Source: Costertonia aggregata
GTDB lineage: Bacteria > Bacteroidota > Bacteroidia > Flavobacteriales > Flavobacteriaceae
Reading direction: 5' to 3'
Length of the DNA stretch: 64,000 nt
Assembly (NCBI RefSeq): GCF_013402795.1
Contig: NZ_CP058595.1
Location: 1,461,501-1,525,500 of the forward strand
Both the position numbers and the translations under genes were made by a program. Positions 52,900 through 61,359 of this stretch are shown piece after piece; the first letter of the stretch is position 1, and the number at the start of each line of letters is the position of its first letter. The notes under the pieces are model-generated. The model did not search any database. It was not told where the DNA came from and saw only the letters and a program-made list of their open reading frames with translations.

Positions 52900-52915
52900 A
52901 TATGTAAAAACATAT
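52900..52915. promoter_or_regulatory. Palindrome in the DtxR-TonB receptor promoter
   Basis: ATATGT-AAAA-ACATAT, a perfect 6-4-6 inverted repeat 38 nt before the regulator's ATG. It is a candidate autoregulatory site; AT-richness makes chance palindromes common, so weight is low. Confidence 0.35.
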
Positions 52916-52916
52916 T

Positions 52917-52943
52917 TTTAGTTTTGTCTAAATTATAATTTTG
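52917..52943 (+). promoter_or_regulatory. DtxR-like operator overlapping the TonB receptor promoter
   Basis: TTTAG-N6-CTAAA (52917-52932) has the arms expected of a DtxR/MntR-type box. It is directly followed by TAATTTTG (52936-52943), an exact TAnnTTTG -7 element, 13 nt before the receptor's ATG. Repressor binding there would block the polymerase. No good -33 element was found. Confidence 0.4.
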
Positions 52944-52955
52944 GATAGATTAAAA

Positions 52956-55217
52956 ATGATTTTAAGACCATCTCAATTTATATTGCTGTTCTTTCTGAGT
53001 TTTGGGAGCCACGCACAGACTTCAATAATCGGAACCGTTACCGATGGTATTGCCCCAGTACCTTTTGCCAATATTTATTTAAAAGGCACCGAAAAGGGAA
53101 CCTCATCAGATGAAAATGGCAGTTATACTCTAACCAATCTGAATGAGGGTCGATATATTTTAGTAGTTTCCGCCATGGGCTACAGCCCTTTCAGAACTAC
53201 GATAAACATGACGAAGAACCGTACACAATTGCTCGACATAGAACTTGAACCCTCGACCGAAACTTTGGACGAAACCGTTGTCACGGGAACATTAAAAGCG
53301 GTTCGGCGTTCCGAAAGTCCGGTTCCCGTAGAGGTCTACAGCCCCACTTTTCTTAAAAAAAACCCCACGGCCAATATTTTTGAGGCTTTACAGAACATCA
53401 ATGGAGTGCGCCCCCAAATTAATTGTAATGTTTGTAATACCGGTGATATTCATATTAACGGTTTAGAGGGTCCTTATACTTTGGTTTTAATAGATGGTAT
53501 GCCCATTGTGAGTGGTTTGGGAACGGTATACGGTTTGTCCGGCATCCCGAATTCACTTATAGATCAAATTGAAATCGTAAAAGGTCCTGCCTCAAGTTTG
53601 TACGGGAGTGAAGCGGTTGGCGGGCTCATCAACGTGATTACCAAAAATTCGTTAGAGGCTCCTGATTTCTTCGCTGATGCTTTTGCGACAGGTTGGGGCG
53701 AATATAATCTTGATATTGGGGCAAAAGTAGATTTTGGAGAGAAAACCGATATGCTACTGGGTATCAACTATTTTAATTTTGATGAAATCATTGATAATAA
53801 CGGCGATAATTTTACAGACCTTACCTTACAGGACCGCATATCAATCTTTCAAAAATGGAACTTTACACGTAAGGGCAACCGTATCTTTTCTTTGGCCGGA
53901 CGCTATTTTTATGAAGACCGTTGGGGCGGAGAATTACAATGGACGCCGGAGTTTCGAGGGGGTAATGAAATTTATGGTGAAAGCATATATACCAGCAGGT
54001 GGGAAGTTTTAGGAAAATACCAGCTCCCTTTTACCGAAAAGCTATTGTTATCTTTTTCGTATAACGACCATAGTCAAAACTCGGTTTATGGTGACACGCC
54101 GTACATCGCCGATCAGCGCATTGGTTTTGGCCAGCTTACATGGGACAAAAAAACAGGAAAACATGACATCTTGGTCGGTAGTGCGCTCAGGTACAATTTT
54201 TACAATGACAATACCCCGGCGACTGAAACCGCCGATGAAGTCGTTATACCCAGCCTTTTTGTGCAGGACGAAATACATTTAGCGAAAAAGCATTCCCTTT
54301 TGTTGGGCATGCGGTATGATTATGATGCCAGGCATGGAAATATATTCACTCCAAGAACGGCCTATCGTTGGAAAGTGACCGACAACGATATAGTACGCTT
54401 CAATGCCGGTACGGGATTTAGGGTCGTCAACCTTTTTACCGAGGACCACGCCGCATTAACAGGGGCACGAGATGTTATCGTTACCGAAACTTTGGAACCG
54501 GAGCGCTCTGTTAACGTAAACCTCAACTATCTTAAGAAGATATATGCCGACAATGGTACTTTTATAAGTTTGGATGCATCACTGTTCTACACCAATTTTA
54601 GCAATGCCATTCTTCCCGATTACGATACCAATCCCAATCAAATCATTTATGACAACCTTGATGGGAAATCTGTTTCGCAGGGCGTGAGTGCCAATGTTGA
54701 TGTAGTGTTCCCAAGTGGATTCAAATTTTTGCTCGGAGCAACGTTTCAAGATGTTAGCCAGACCGAAAACGGAATTTCGTCCCGCCAAATCCTGACCGAA
54801 AGCTACACGGGCACCTGGAATTTTGGCTATGATTTCAGAAGTCTTGAACTAAGCGTGGATTATACCGGAAATCTTTATGGCCCGATGCGCCTACCCATTT
54901 TGGGCGAAAATGACCCAAGACGGGAGTTTTCGCCGGTCTGGAGCATACAAAACATACAGTTTACCTATAAGGGGTTGGATAATTTTGAGATTTACGGCGG
55001 CATTAAAAATCTGTTGGATTGGACACCAAACCGTGGTAATCCCTTTATTATCGCCCGTGCGAACGACCCCTTTGATACAAATGTGACTTTTGACGGTAAT
55101 GGTAATGTATTGGCGACCGCCGATAACCCCAATGCGCTTACGTTTGACCCATCCTACGTGTATGGTCCCAATCAAGGTATTCGCGGTTTTTTTGGCATGC
55201 GCTACCGGATCAATTAA
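52956..55217 (+). CDS. TonB-dependent outer membrane receptor, probable metal or metallophore uptake
   Basis: Protein of 753 aa from the ATG at 52956; an in-frame TTG at 52941 is possible but would fall at the transcript start. It has a signal peptide (cleavage at SHAQT), a carboxypeptidase-like domain (IIGTVTDGIAPVPFANIYLKG), a plug domain (VEVYSPTFLKKNPTANIFEALQNINGVRPQINCNVCNTGDIHINGLEG, VKGPASSLYGSEAVGGLINVITK) and a barrel ending GIRGFFGMRYRIN. The plug contains a CNVC pair, unusual in this position. It resembles the CirA/BtuB-like group rather than SusC. Divergence from a DtxR-type regulator beside a ZIP gene points to metal uptake. Confidence 0.93.
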   Translation: MILRPSQFILLFFLSFGSHAQTSIIGTVTDGIAPVPFANIYLKGTEKGTSSDENGSYTLTNLNEGRYILVVSAMGYSPFRTTINMTKNRTQLLDIELEPSTETLDETVVTGTLKAVRRSESPVPVEVYSPTFLKKNPTANIFEALQNINGVRPQINCNVCNTGDIHINGLEGPYTLVLIDGMPIVSGLGTVYGLSGIPNSLIDQIEIVKGPASSLYGSEAVGGLINVITKNSLEAPDFFADAFATGWGEYNLDIGAKVDFGEKTDMLLGINYFNFDEIIDNNGDNFTDLTLQDRISIFQKWNFTRKGNRIFSLAGRYFYEDRWGGELQWTPEFRGGNEIYGESIYTSRWEVLGKYQLPFTEKLLLSFSYNDHSQNSVYGDTPYIADQRIGFGQLTWDKKTGKHDILVGSALRYNFYNDNTPATETADEVVIPSLFVQDEIHLAKKHSLLLGMRYDYDARHGNIFTPRTAYRWKVTDNDIVRFNAGTGFRVVNLFTEDHAALTGARDVIVTETLEPERSVNVNLNYLKKIYADNGTFISLDASLFYTNFSNAILPDYDTNPNQIIYDNLDGKSVSQGVSANVDVVFPSGFKFLLGATFQDVSQTENGISSRQILTESYTGTWNFGYDFRSLELSVDYTGNLYGPMRLPILGENDPRREFSPVWSIQNIQFTYKGLDNFEIYGGIKNLLDWTPNRGNPFIIARANDPFDTNVTFDGNGNVLATADNPNALTFDPSYVYGPNQGIRGFFGMRYRIN

Positions 55218-55692
55218 ATTGCCTATCAAGTGTATCCAGTGTTAGCCATGTACATACTTCGTTAACCTCTATGCTTTGGATATTTTTATGTGATTATGAC
55301 TTAAATGTTGTCATTTTTGAAAGAATTTGATGCCGTTGTATTGGTTTTGAGTTATACCGAAGAACTAAAAATTGTTTTGAAAACAGTTTTTTCTCTAAAT
55401 TCTTATTTAGAAATAGGATATAAGTTTGTCCGTTCGAGTGATTTTGAGGAACGAAAAATTGTATCGAGAACAATTTCCTACTTGAAATTCTTATTTATTT
55501 GAACCCTAAAATTCTCTCTTACTACTAAGATTTCATCAAAATACAAAGCTGGGTATCGTTGACATGGGTTATATAGCTAAATTTAAAAATCGGATAATTC
55601 AAAAAAAGCATTGGACCATAAGTTTATAAGGTTTAGCACATGCATATTTTTAAGGCGATAATGCGTATTTTTAACAAATATTCTAAATCCCC
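55218..55692. other. Gene-free intergenic region with one dispersed repeat
   Basis: 475 nt between the TonB receptor and crtY. A 65-codon frame at 55305-55502 is open but includes the dispersed element at 55431-55476 (TTCGAGTGATTTTGAG...TATCGAGAAC), and its sequence is low in complexity, so I do not call it a gene. The remaining part should hold the crtY promoter, which I could not locate with confidence. Confidence 0.45.
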
Positions 55693-56904
55693 TTGACGAA
55701 AACATCCCTTTTTGACTATATAATTGTGGGCGCAGGAGCAGCCGGGCTTATGTTGGCAGATGCTATGGGCAGAGATGCCTTTTTTGCCGACAAATCGATT
55801 TTACTCGTAGACAAGGATGCCAAACGAAATAACGATCGCACATGGTGCTTTTGGGAAAATGGGGAAGGCAGGTTTGATGCGATAGTGCATAAAAAATGGA
55901 ACCATATCTATTTTGGTGGTCAAAATTTCTCCAAACGATTCAATATTACACCTTATGTGTATAAAATGATCAAGGGGGTTGACTTTTACACTGATTATCT
56001 TGAGCGTATAACAGCATACCCCAATATTGAATTTAGACAAGAGACCGTACAAGATATCGACGATACGCTCGGGAAGATAATGATGACAACCGATAAGGGC
56101 CAGTATGTCGCCAAAAAAGCTTTCAACAGCCTATTCAATTATGGTATGGCCACTTTTCAAAACAGATATCCCGTACTGCAACAGCATTTTTTAGGTTGGT
56201 TCGTCAAAACCAAAAAACCTGTTTTTAAAACTGATGAGGTGACTTATATGGATTTCTCTATTCCGCAAAAAGGAAATACCAGATTCATGTATGTGCTCCC
56301 TTTTTCAGAAACTGAAGCTCTTGTGGAATATACTTTGTTCTCCGAACAAACCCTACATCAACTGGAATATGAAAAAGCCATTGAACATTATTTGAACACC
56401 AACCTAAACTGTACCGAATTTGAAATTTTGGAAAAGGAAAAAGGGAGTATTCCCATGACCTGTTATGATTTTAAAGGATACCACACCAAAAATATGCGCT
56501 TTATCGGTACCGCAGGCGGATGGGCGAAACCAAGTACCGGATATACGTTTATGAGTACCGCAAAAAAAACACCTGTACTGTTAGAACACATAAAAACCGG
56601 GAAATCCCTACAAAAACTCAATTTTAAGAATCGATTTTGGCAATATGACCTACTGTTCTTGGATGTGCTTAAAAGGGATAATGGCAAAGGACATGTTATT
56701 TTCGAGAAACTGTTCAAGAACAGAAAACCACAATTGGTTTTCAAGTTTTTGGATGAGGAAACCAATTTTTTGGAAGAGCTGTACTACATGTGGGGAAGTC
56801 CCAAAATACCCTTTACCAAAGCCCTATGGAAAAGGGTTTTACTACGTTTTTACATGGCCGTACGTAACCCAAGACAGGCTTTGACTATACTTTTCTGCGC
56901 ATAA
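55693..56904 (+). CDS. crtY: Lycopene beta-cyclase
   Basis: Protein of 403 aa, a flavoprotein of the CrtY/CrtL type that closes the beta-ionone rings of lycopene. The dinucleotide motif GAGAAG is at 13-18 behind YIIV, with DKDAKRNNDRTWCFWE and the region MDFSIPQKGNTRFMYVLPFSETEALVEYTLF typical of bacterial cyclases, and GTAGGWAKPSTGYTF near the C-terminal side. The start is TTG at 55693; the next Met lies inside the cofactor motif. Its 3' end overlaps the polyprenyl synthase gene by 20 nt in convergent orientation. Zeaxanthin-type yellow pigments are implied. Confidence 0.95.
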   Translation: MTKTSLFDYIIVGAGAAGLMLADAMGRDAFFADKSILLVDKDAKRNNDRTWCFWENGEGRFDAIVHKKWNHIYFGGQNFSKRFNITPYVYKMIKGVDFYTDYLERITAYPNIEFRQETVQDIDDTLGKIMMTTDKGQYVAKKAFNSLFNYGMATFQNRYPVLQQHFLGWFVKTKKPVFKTDEVTYMDFSIPQKGNTRFMYVLPFSETEALVEYTLFSEQTLHQLEYEKAIEHYLNTNLNCTEFEILEKEKGSIPMTCYDFKGYHTKNMRFIGTAGGWAKPSTGYTFMSTAKKTPVLLEHIKTGKSLQKLNFKNRFWQYDLLFLDVLKRDNGKGHVIFEKLFKNRKPQLVFKFLDEETNFLEELYYMWGSPKIPFTKALWKRVLLRFYMAVRNPRQALTILFCA

Positions 56905-57868
56905 GGTTTTTTCCGAACGTTTTGAGCAATGCTTTCTTTTCATCGGGCAACTTCAGGTCTTGCAGTACTTTAAAGGCTTTTTCGGTATAGTGTTCTATTT
57001 TATTTTGCGTAAGATCGGCCGAACCACTTTCCAAAAATATGTCTTTTACATTTGCTACTTTGGCAGATGGGTCTTTGGGCGATAGCGAAAATAGGTCCAA
57101 CAGTTCTTTTCTCTGCCGTTGTGTGCCCAACTCCAATGCTTTTAAATACAAATAGGTCTTTTTATTCACGATGATATCCCCTCCTACTTGTTTCCCAAAA
57201 GTTTTTGGATCACCAAAAGCATCCAAATAATCATCCTGTAATTGAAAGGCGATACCTAGATTAAGCCCAAAATCATAAATTTTCTCCTGCTCATTTTCTG
57301 ATGCGTTTGCTATGATGGCTCCCATTTTCAAAGCTGCAGCAACTAAAACCGCTGTTTTATATTCGATCATTTTCAAATATTCGGGTACGGTTACATCATC
57401 CCTGGTCTCAAAATCCACATCATATTGTTGGCCTTCGCAGACCTCGATAGCGGTTTTACTGAATAACTTGGCCAGATGCCTAAACGTTTCGCCCCTGTAG
57501 TTTTCAAAGAGTTGATAGGCATTTATCAACATGGCATCCCCGGAAAGGATTCCGGTATTTACGTCCCACTTTTCATGTACGGTGGGTTTACCGCGACGCA
57601 AGGGAGCATCATCCATAATATCATCATGTACTAAAGAAAAATTATGGAAAACCTCTACCGCCAGTGCGGCATCCATGGCATTTTTATAATCCGTTCCAAA
57701 AATTTCGGCAGAGAGCAATGTCAACACAGGTCTTAATCGCTTGCCCCCAAGACTTAGGATATACGTGATGGGCTCGTATAGGTTCTTAGGTTGTTTGGTT
57801 TCGGTCTTTTGTTCCAGATAGCCTATAAACTCTTTTCTATAATATTCTATGGTATGCATATTGGGCAA
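56885..57868 (-). CDS. Polyprenyl (farnesyl/geranylgeranyl) diphosphate synthase
   Basis: Protein of 327 aa of the trans-isoprenyl synthase family. The first Asp-rich motif is DDIMDD at 82-87 preceded by FHNFSLVH, the second is DDYLD in IAFQLQDDYLDAFGD (about 216-220), and GGKRLRP at 41-47 binds diphosphate. It condenses isopentenyl diphosphate units; short-chain length is likely from bulky residues before the first motif. It can supply precursors for carotenoids or quinones. It converges on crtY with a 20-nt overlap, so the two may affect each other by antisense transcription. Confidence 0.94.
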   Translation of the reverse strand: MPNMHTIEYYRKEFIGYLEQKTETKQPKNLYEPITYILSLGGKRLRPVLTLLSAEIFGTDYKNAMDAALAVEVFHNFSLVHDDIMDDAPLRRGKPTVHEKWDVNTGILSGDAMLINAYQLFENYRGETFRHLAKLFSKTAIEVCEGQQYDVDFETRDDVTVPEYLKMIEYKTAVLVAAALKMGAIIANASENEQEKIYDFGLNLGIAFQLQDDYLDAFGDPKTFGKQVGGDIIVNKKTYLYLKALELGTQRQRKELLDLFSLSPKDPSAKVANVKDIFLESGSADLTQNKIEHYTEKAFKVLQDLKLPDEKKALLKTFGKNLMRRKV

Positions 57869-58004
57869 TTTTTTACCAAAAATACGTCCATTTTGTCAAA
57901 TTCCTTTTTAGGCTATCCCTATTGTCGTAAATAAAAAACAATGAAAATGCAATAGTTTTGAAATGTACCGTCTTTATTTATGAAGACCTATAGAATAGCC
58001 AGTA

Positions 58005-58541
58005 ATGGTTTCAGACAAACGACCCGATAATAACATAAATATTTTCTTTAAGGAAGAATATAATTCGCTTAAGGGCTATGTGCGTTCAAAAATTACGCAT
58101 ACCACCGAAAGTGATGCAGAAGATATTATCCAAGATGTGGCCCTGAGAATTTTTTCTAGACCCGCTGATGCATTACCCATTCAAAATATAGGCGGTTTTG
58201 TGTACAACGCCATAAAAAACAAAATCATTGATACAATGCGGGCCAAAAAAGAAAGAATATATGATGAAAGCGCCTTGGAACAGTTATGGACAGAGTTTGC
58301 CGAAATGTTCTACGGGGATATGCCCAAAGAATATCCCGAAAAACTAAAGGAAAAGCTCAAAGAGGCCATTACGGCACTAAAACCACCGTACCGTGATATT
58401 ATAGTGGCCGTGGATTTTGAGGGCTATACCTATCGTGAAATATCAGAAGAAACAGGAATCCCACCAGGCACGCTAATGTCAAGAAGACACCGTGCCATGT
58501 CATTATTACTCAAAAAATTGGAAACTAAAAAAGAACTATAA
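58005..58541 (+). CDS. ECF-type RNA polymerase sigma factor
   Basis: Protein of 178 aa. It has region 2 (FKEEYNSLKGYVRSKITHTTESDAEDIIQDVALRIFSRP, then IGGFVYNAIKNKIIDTMRAKKER) and region 4 HTH (LKPPYRDIIVAVDFEGYTYREISEETGIPPGTLMSRRHRAMSLLLKKL). It is followed by a small membrane protein at 11 nt, which lacks an anti-sigma-like N-terminus but could still regulate it. It differs clearly in sequence from the sigma factor at 8462-9013. Confidence 0.9.
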   Translation: MVSDKRPDNNINIFFKEEYNSLKGYVRSKITHTTESDAEDIIQDVALRIFSRPADALPIQNIGGFVYNAIKNKIIDTMRAKKERIYDESALEQLWTEFAEMFYGDMPKEYPEKLKEKLKEAITALKPPYRDIIVAVDFEGYTYREISEETGIPPGTLMSRRHRAMSLLLKKLETKKEL

Positions 58542-58552
58542 AAATCACAATT

Positions 58553-58978
58553 ATGGAATATAAAGAGCAAGTTGAAAAACGTGTGGAACAAAAAGTAAAA
58601 TTTATCGTAACCAAGGTAGTCAAGGTACTATTCTTCATTATACTAGGATTGGCCCTTGCCTTTTTGATAGGTTATGTGGTTATGCGATTATGGAATTGGT
58701 TGATGCCCGAACTATTTGGATTGCCGTCTATAGGATATTGGCAAGCCGTAGGTATGCTGATCTTGGCCAAAATCTTTTTCGGCTTTGGTAGCGGCAGCGG
58801 TCCCGGAAAAAATACAAGATCAAAAAACAAACCTAGATATAAAAGATGTGGTTCGTTACGAAAGGATTTTACTGACTGGAAACACTACGATGAGTTTTGG
58901 GCAACAGAAGGCGAAAGGGCCTACAAACAATATTTGGAAAGAAAAGAACAAAAAAATGAAACTCATGGTGACCGATAA
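58553..58978 (+). CDS. Two-helix membrane protein of unknown function
   Basis: Protein of 141 aa. A charged N-terminal helix (EYKEQVEKRVEQKVKFIVTKVVK) is followed by two membrane segments (VLFFIILGLALAFLIGYVVM; YWQAVGMLILAKIFFGFG), a Gly/Ser/Lys-rich turn (GSGSGPGKNTRSKNKPR) and a cytosolic tail rich in Trp, Tyr and Lys. I do not recognise a named family, but small two-helix proteins of this shape often follow ECF sigma factors in Flavobacteriia. Probably co-transcribed with the sigma gene. Confidence 0.75.
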   Translation: MEYKEQVEKRVEQKVKFIVTKVVKVLFFIILGLALAFLIGYVVMRLWNWLMPELFGLPSIGYWQAVGMLILAKIFFGFGSGSGPGKNTRSKNKPRYKRCGSLRKDFTDWKHYDEFWATEGERAYKQYLERKEQKNETHGDR

Positions 58979-59111
58979 AAACAGTACAGGCAAAAGAAAA
59001 TACAATTACCATCACAAATTTTTCTTTTGGAATTTAAACGACACGAATAAACGTGAATTGGATAATGGTGTTACAACCGGTGAAAATCCCAATACTGAAA
59101 ATCAAATATAA
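58956..59111 (+). CDS. Possible small protein
   Basis: An open frame of 51 codons, overlapping the 3' end of the two-helix membrane protein gene by 23 nt. The predicted product is basic and Asn-rich (MKLMVTDKNSTGKRKYNYHH). No homology recognised and no independent support, so it may be spurious. Confidence 0.25.
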   Translation: MKLMVTDKNSTGKRKYNYHHKFFFWNLNDTNKRELDNGVTTGENPNTENQI

Positions 59112-59138
59112 GGGTATGTTAAAAAATTGTAAAACTTA

Positions 59139-59166
59139 GGAAACTTTTATTGTTTTAAAAGTTTCC
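59139..59166. promoter_or_regulatory. Operator of the TetR-TolC-RND operon
   Basis: Perfect 10-bp arms GGAAACTTTT and AAAAGTTTCC separated by 8 nt, 21 nt upstream of the TetR ATG. Size and position fit a TetR-family autorepressor site. Confidence 0.6.
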
Positions 59167-59187
59167 ATGCTTACATTTGTGCCCGCT

Positions 59188-59793
59188 ATGAAAGAGAAAA
59201 TTTTAGAGAAAGCCACTGATATGTTCTTGAACCTAGGGTTCAAAAGCGTTACTATGGATGATTTGGCCAATGAAATGGGAATTTCCAAAAAGACCATATA
59301 TACGCACTATGCGAATAAGACCAGGTTGGTCGAAGACAGTACTTCGCACTTGTTATGCAGTATCTCTAACGGAATAGACCATATATGCGCATTACAAAAA
59401 AACCCGATCGAAGAGCTCTACGAGATCAAAAAATTCGTGATGCTGCATCTTAAAGATGAGAAATCCTCTCCCCAATATCAATTGCAAAAATATTACCCCA
59501 TGGTATACGGCATGATGAGGGAGCGCCAATACGAATTAATGGAAGACTGCGTGCTAGATAATATCAGAAAGGGGATGGAGCAAGGTATTTACAGGAACAA
59601 TCTCAACGTAGATTTTGTTGCCCGTATTTATTTTACCGGTGTAACCAGCATCAAAGACCAAAAATTGTTCCCTATCAATACATTTCCGATCACATCTTTG
59701 ATGGATGAATATCTGGAATACCACCTAAGAGGCATAGTCACCCCAAAAGGAAGAAAAATATTAAACAACATCATCAACTCAAACCAAGAATAA
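59188..59793 (+). CDS. TetR/AcrR-family regulator of the efflux operon
   Basis: Protein of 201 aa from the ATG at 59188 (MKEKILEKATDMF); an upstream ATG at 59167 directly abuts the operator. The N-terminal HTH is FLNLGFKSVTMDDLANEMGISKKTIYTHYANK. The ligand domain is helical. Its stop directly abuts the TolC-like ATG (59794), so it heads a TetR-TolC-adaptor-RND operon. Repression of its own operon through the 28-bp inverted repeat upstream is likely; the inducer is unknown. Confidence 0.92.
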   Translation: MKEKILEKATDMFLNLGFKSVTMDDLANEMGISKKTIYTHYANKTRLVEDSTSHLLCSISNGIDHICALQKNPIEELYEIKKFVMLHLKDEKSSPQYQLQKYYPMVYGMMRERQYELMEDCVLDNIRKGMEQGIYRNNLNVDFVARIYFTGVTSIKDQKLFPINTFPITSLMDEYLEYHLRGIVTPKGRKILNNIINSNQE

Positions 59794-61167
59794 ATGCGAC
59801 ATTATTTTTTACCTGTCATCGCCATATTCATATCGGCTTTTGGTCATTCTCAAGAACAGCAGCAAGAAAACACAAACAGTTTTACCTTACAGGAAGCCAT
59901 CGCTTTTGCCCTGGACAATAACTACAGTGCCATCAATGCGGAACGTGATGTGGTCGATGCCCAAAAGCAAAAATGGGAAACCATCGCCTCCGGGCTCCCA
60001 CAGATAAGTGGTGCGGTCAATTATCAAAACCAATTGATACAGCCTATTGCACAATTCCCATCTATTTTGGTACCCGAAGAATTTCTACCTCCCGGGGCAG
60101 TGAGAGATCCTAATACTTTTGTCCCCATAGTCTTCGGCCAGCCACAACAAATTATCGCCACGGCAACACTGCGACAGCAAATCTTTGACGGCTCTTATAT
60201 CGTTGGCGTTCAGGCAACCAAATCATTTTTGAGCTATAGTGCCAACAATAAGGAAAAAACGCAACTAGAGGTTAGAAAAGCGGTAACGGAATCTTACGGC
60301 AATGTGCTCTTGGCACAGGAAAGCGTCTCTATCTTGGAAAAGAACAAGGCCAATCTAGAAAAAAATCTTTTTGAGACTACAAAAATCTATGAAAATGGTC
60401 TGGGTGACGAGGAAAGTGTAGAACAGTTGCAAATTACGCTATCCAACGTAGAGAACCAACTCAAGAATGCGGTGCGCCTAAAGAGCATAACCTTACAAAT
60501 GTTGAATTTGGTCATGGGGATAGCCATAGATGCCCCGACCAAGCTAGAAGAAGATTTGGACAACCTTACCCGTGAACAAATAGACCTGAACCTTATCGAA
60601 GCTGAATTTCAGATTGAAAACAATGTTGACTTCAAATTGGCCACTAATCTAAATGAACAACGCTACTTTGAATGGAAACTGGCCAAAAGCCGTGCACTTC
60701 CCACTTTAAATGCATTCGTAAATTATGGTGCCAACTCTTTTGGGGAAGGTTTTGATTTTTTGGATAACGGTCAAGAGTGGTTTGAGTCCTCTATCTTTGG
60801 TGTAGACCTTAATATCCCCATTTTTAGCTCATTAAAAAGAAGTGCCAGTACCCAGCGTGCAAAAATTGCTTTGGAAAAAGCAAAAACACAACTGCAAGAG
60901 GCCGAAGAAAGAATACGGTTACAACTTGAAAATGCCAAAAGTGAATATATTTTGGCCATTGAACAATATGAAACCGCAAAGCAAAACCTAGGATTGGCAG
61001 AGCGTATCGAAAATAAGAATCAGACCAAGTATTTCGAGGGCATTGGTAGCAGTTTTGAATTGCGACAGGCCCAAACACAACTATATGACGCGCAACAAGG
61101 CTATTTGCAATCCATGGTAGAGGTCATCAACAAAAAAACGGAACTGGAAACGATAATGAATCAATAG
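59794..61167 (+). CDS. TolC-family outer membrane efflux channel
   Basis: Protein of 457 aa with a signal peptide (FGHSQEQ, about residue 19). It has two repeats of the outer-membrane-efflux type with long helical segments (LQEAIAFALDNNYSAINAERDVVDAQKQK; EKAKTQLQEAEERIRLQLENAKSEYILAIEQYETAKQNL) and beta portions with GVQATKSFLSYS. It forms the outer part of a tripartite pump with the adaptor and RND protein downstream. The gene begins at the base after the regulator's stop. Confidence 0.93.
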   Translation: MRHYFLPVIAIFISAFGHSQEQQQENTNSFTLQEAIAFALDNNYSAINAERDVVDAQKQKWETIASGLPQISGAVNYQNQLIQPIAQFPSILVPEEFLPPGAVRDPNTFVPIVFGQPQQIIATATLRQQIFDGSYIVGVQATKSFLSYSANNKEKTQLEVRKAVTESYGNVLLAQESVSILEKNKANLEKNLFETTKIYENGLGDEESVEQLQITLSNVENQLKNAVRLKSITLQMLNLVMGIAIDAPTKLEEDLDNLTREQIDLNLIEAEFQIENNVDFKLATNLNEQRYFEWKLAKSRALPTLNAFVNYGANSFGEGFDFLDNGQEWFESSIFGVDLNIPIFSSLKRSASTQRAKIALEKAKTQLQEAEERIRLQLENAKSEYILAIEQYETAKQNLGLAERIENKNQTKYFEGIGSSFELRQAQTQLYDAQQGYLQSMVEVINKKTELETIMNQ

Positions 61168-61359
61168 TAGTGTATTGGTCTATAAGTTGGAAGTTCATGA
61201 ACGATAACGATTTTGGATTTTTATCCGATGGGGATGACAAGAATATTAGAACATCAATAACAGAAATCACGGCCATGTTTAGATGGTTTGCAAAAAACAC
61301 AAATACATTCACGACAACAAATAAAAGTATAAACTAATCCACTTATAAACTATCACGCA

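Noticed and set aside
55305-55502. 65-codon plus-strand frame upstream of crtY
   Set aside because: It contains the dispersed repeat found also at 51081-51150 and has low-complexity hydrophobic content, so it is more likely non-coding.
61197-61337. 46-codon frame between the TolC and adaptor genes
   Set aside because: The start of this stretch resembles intergenic repeat sequence and the product has no recognisable feature; read as a leader region.
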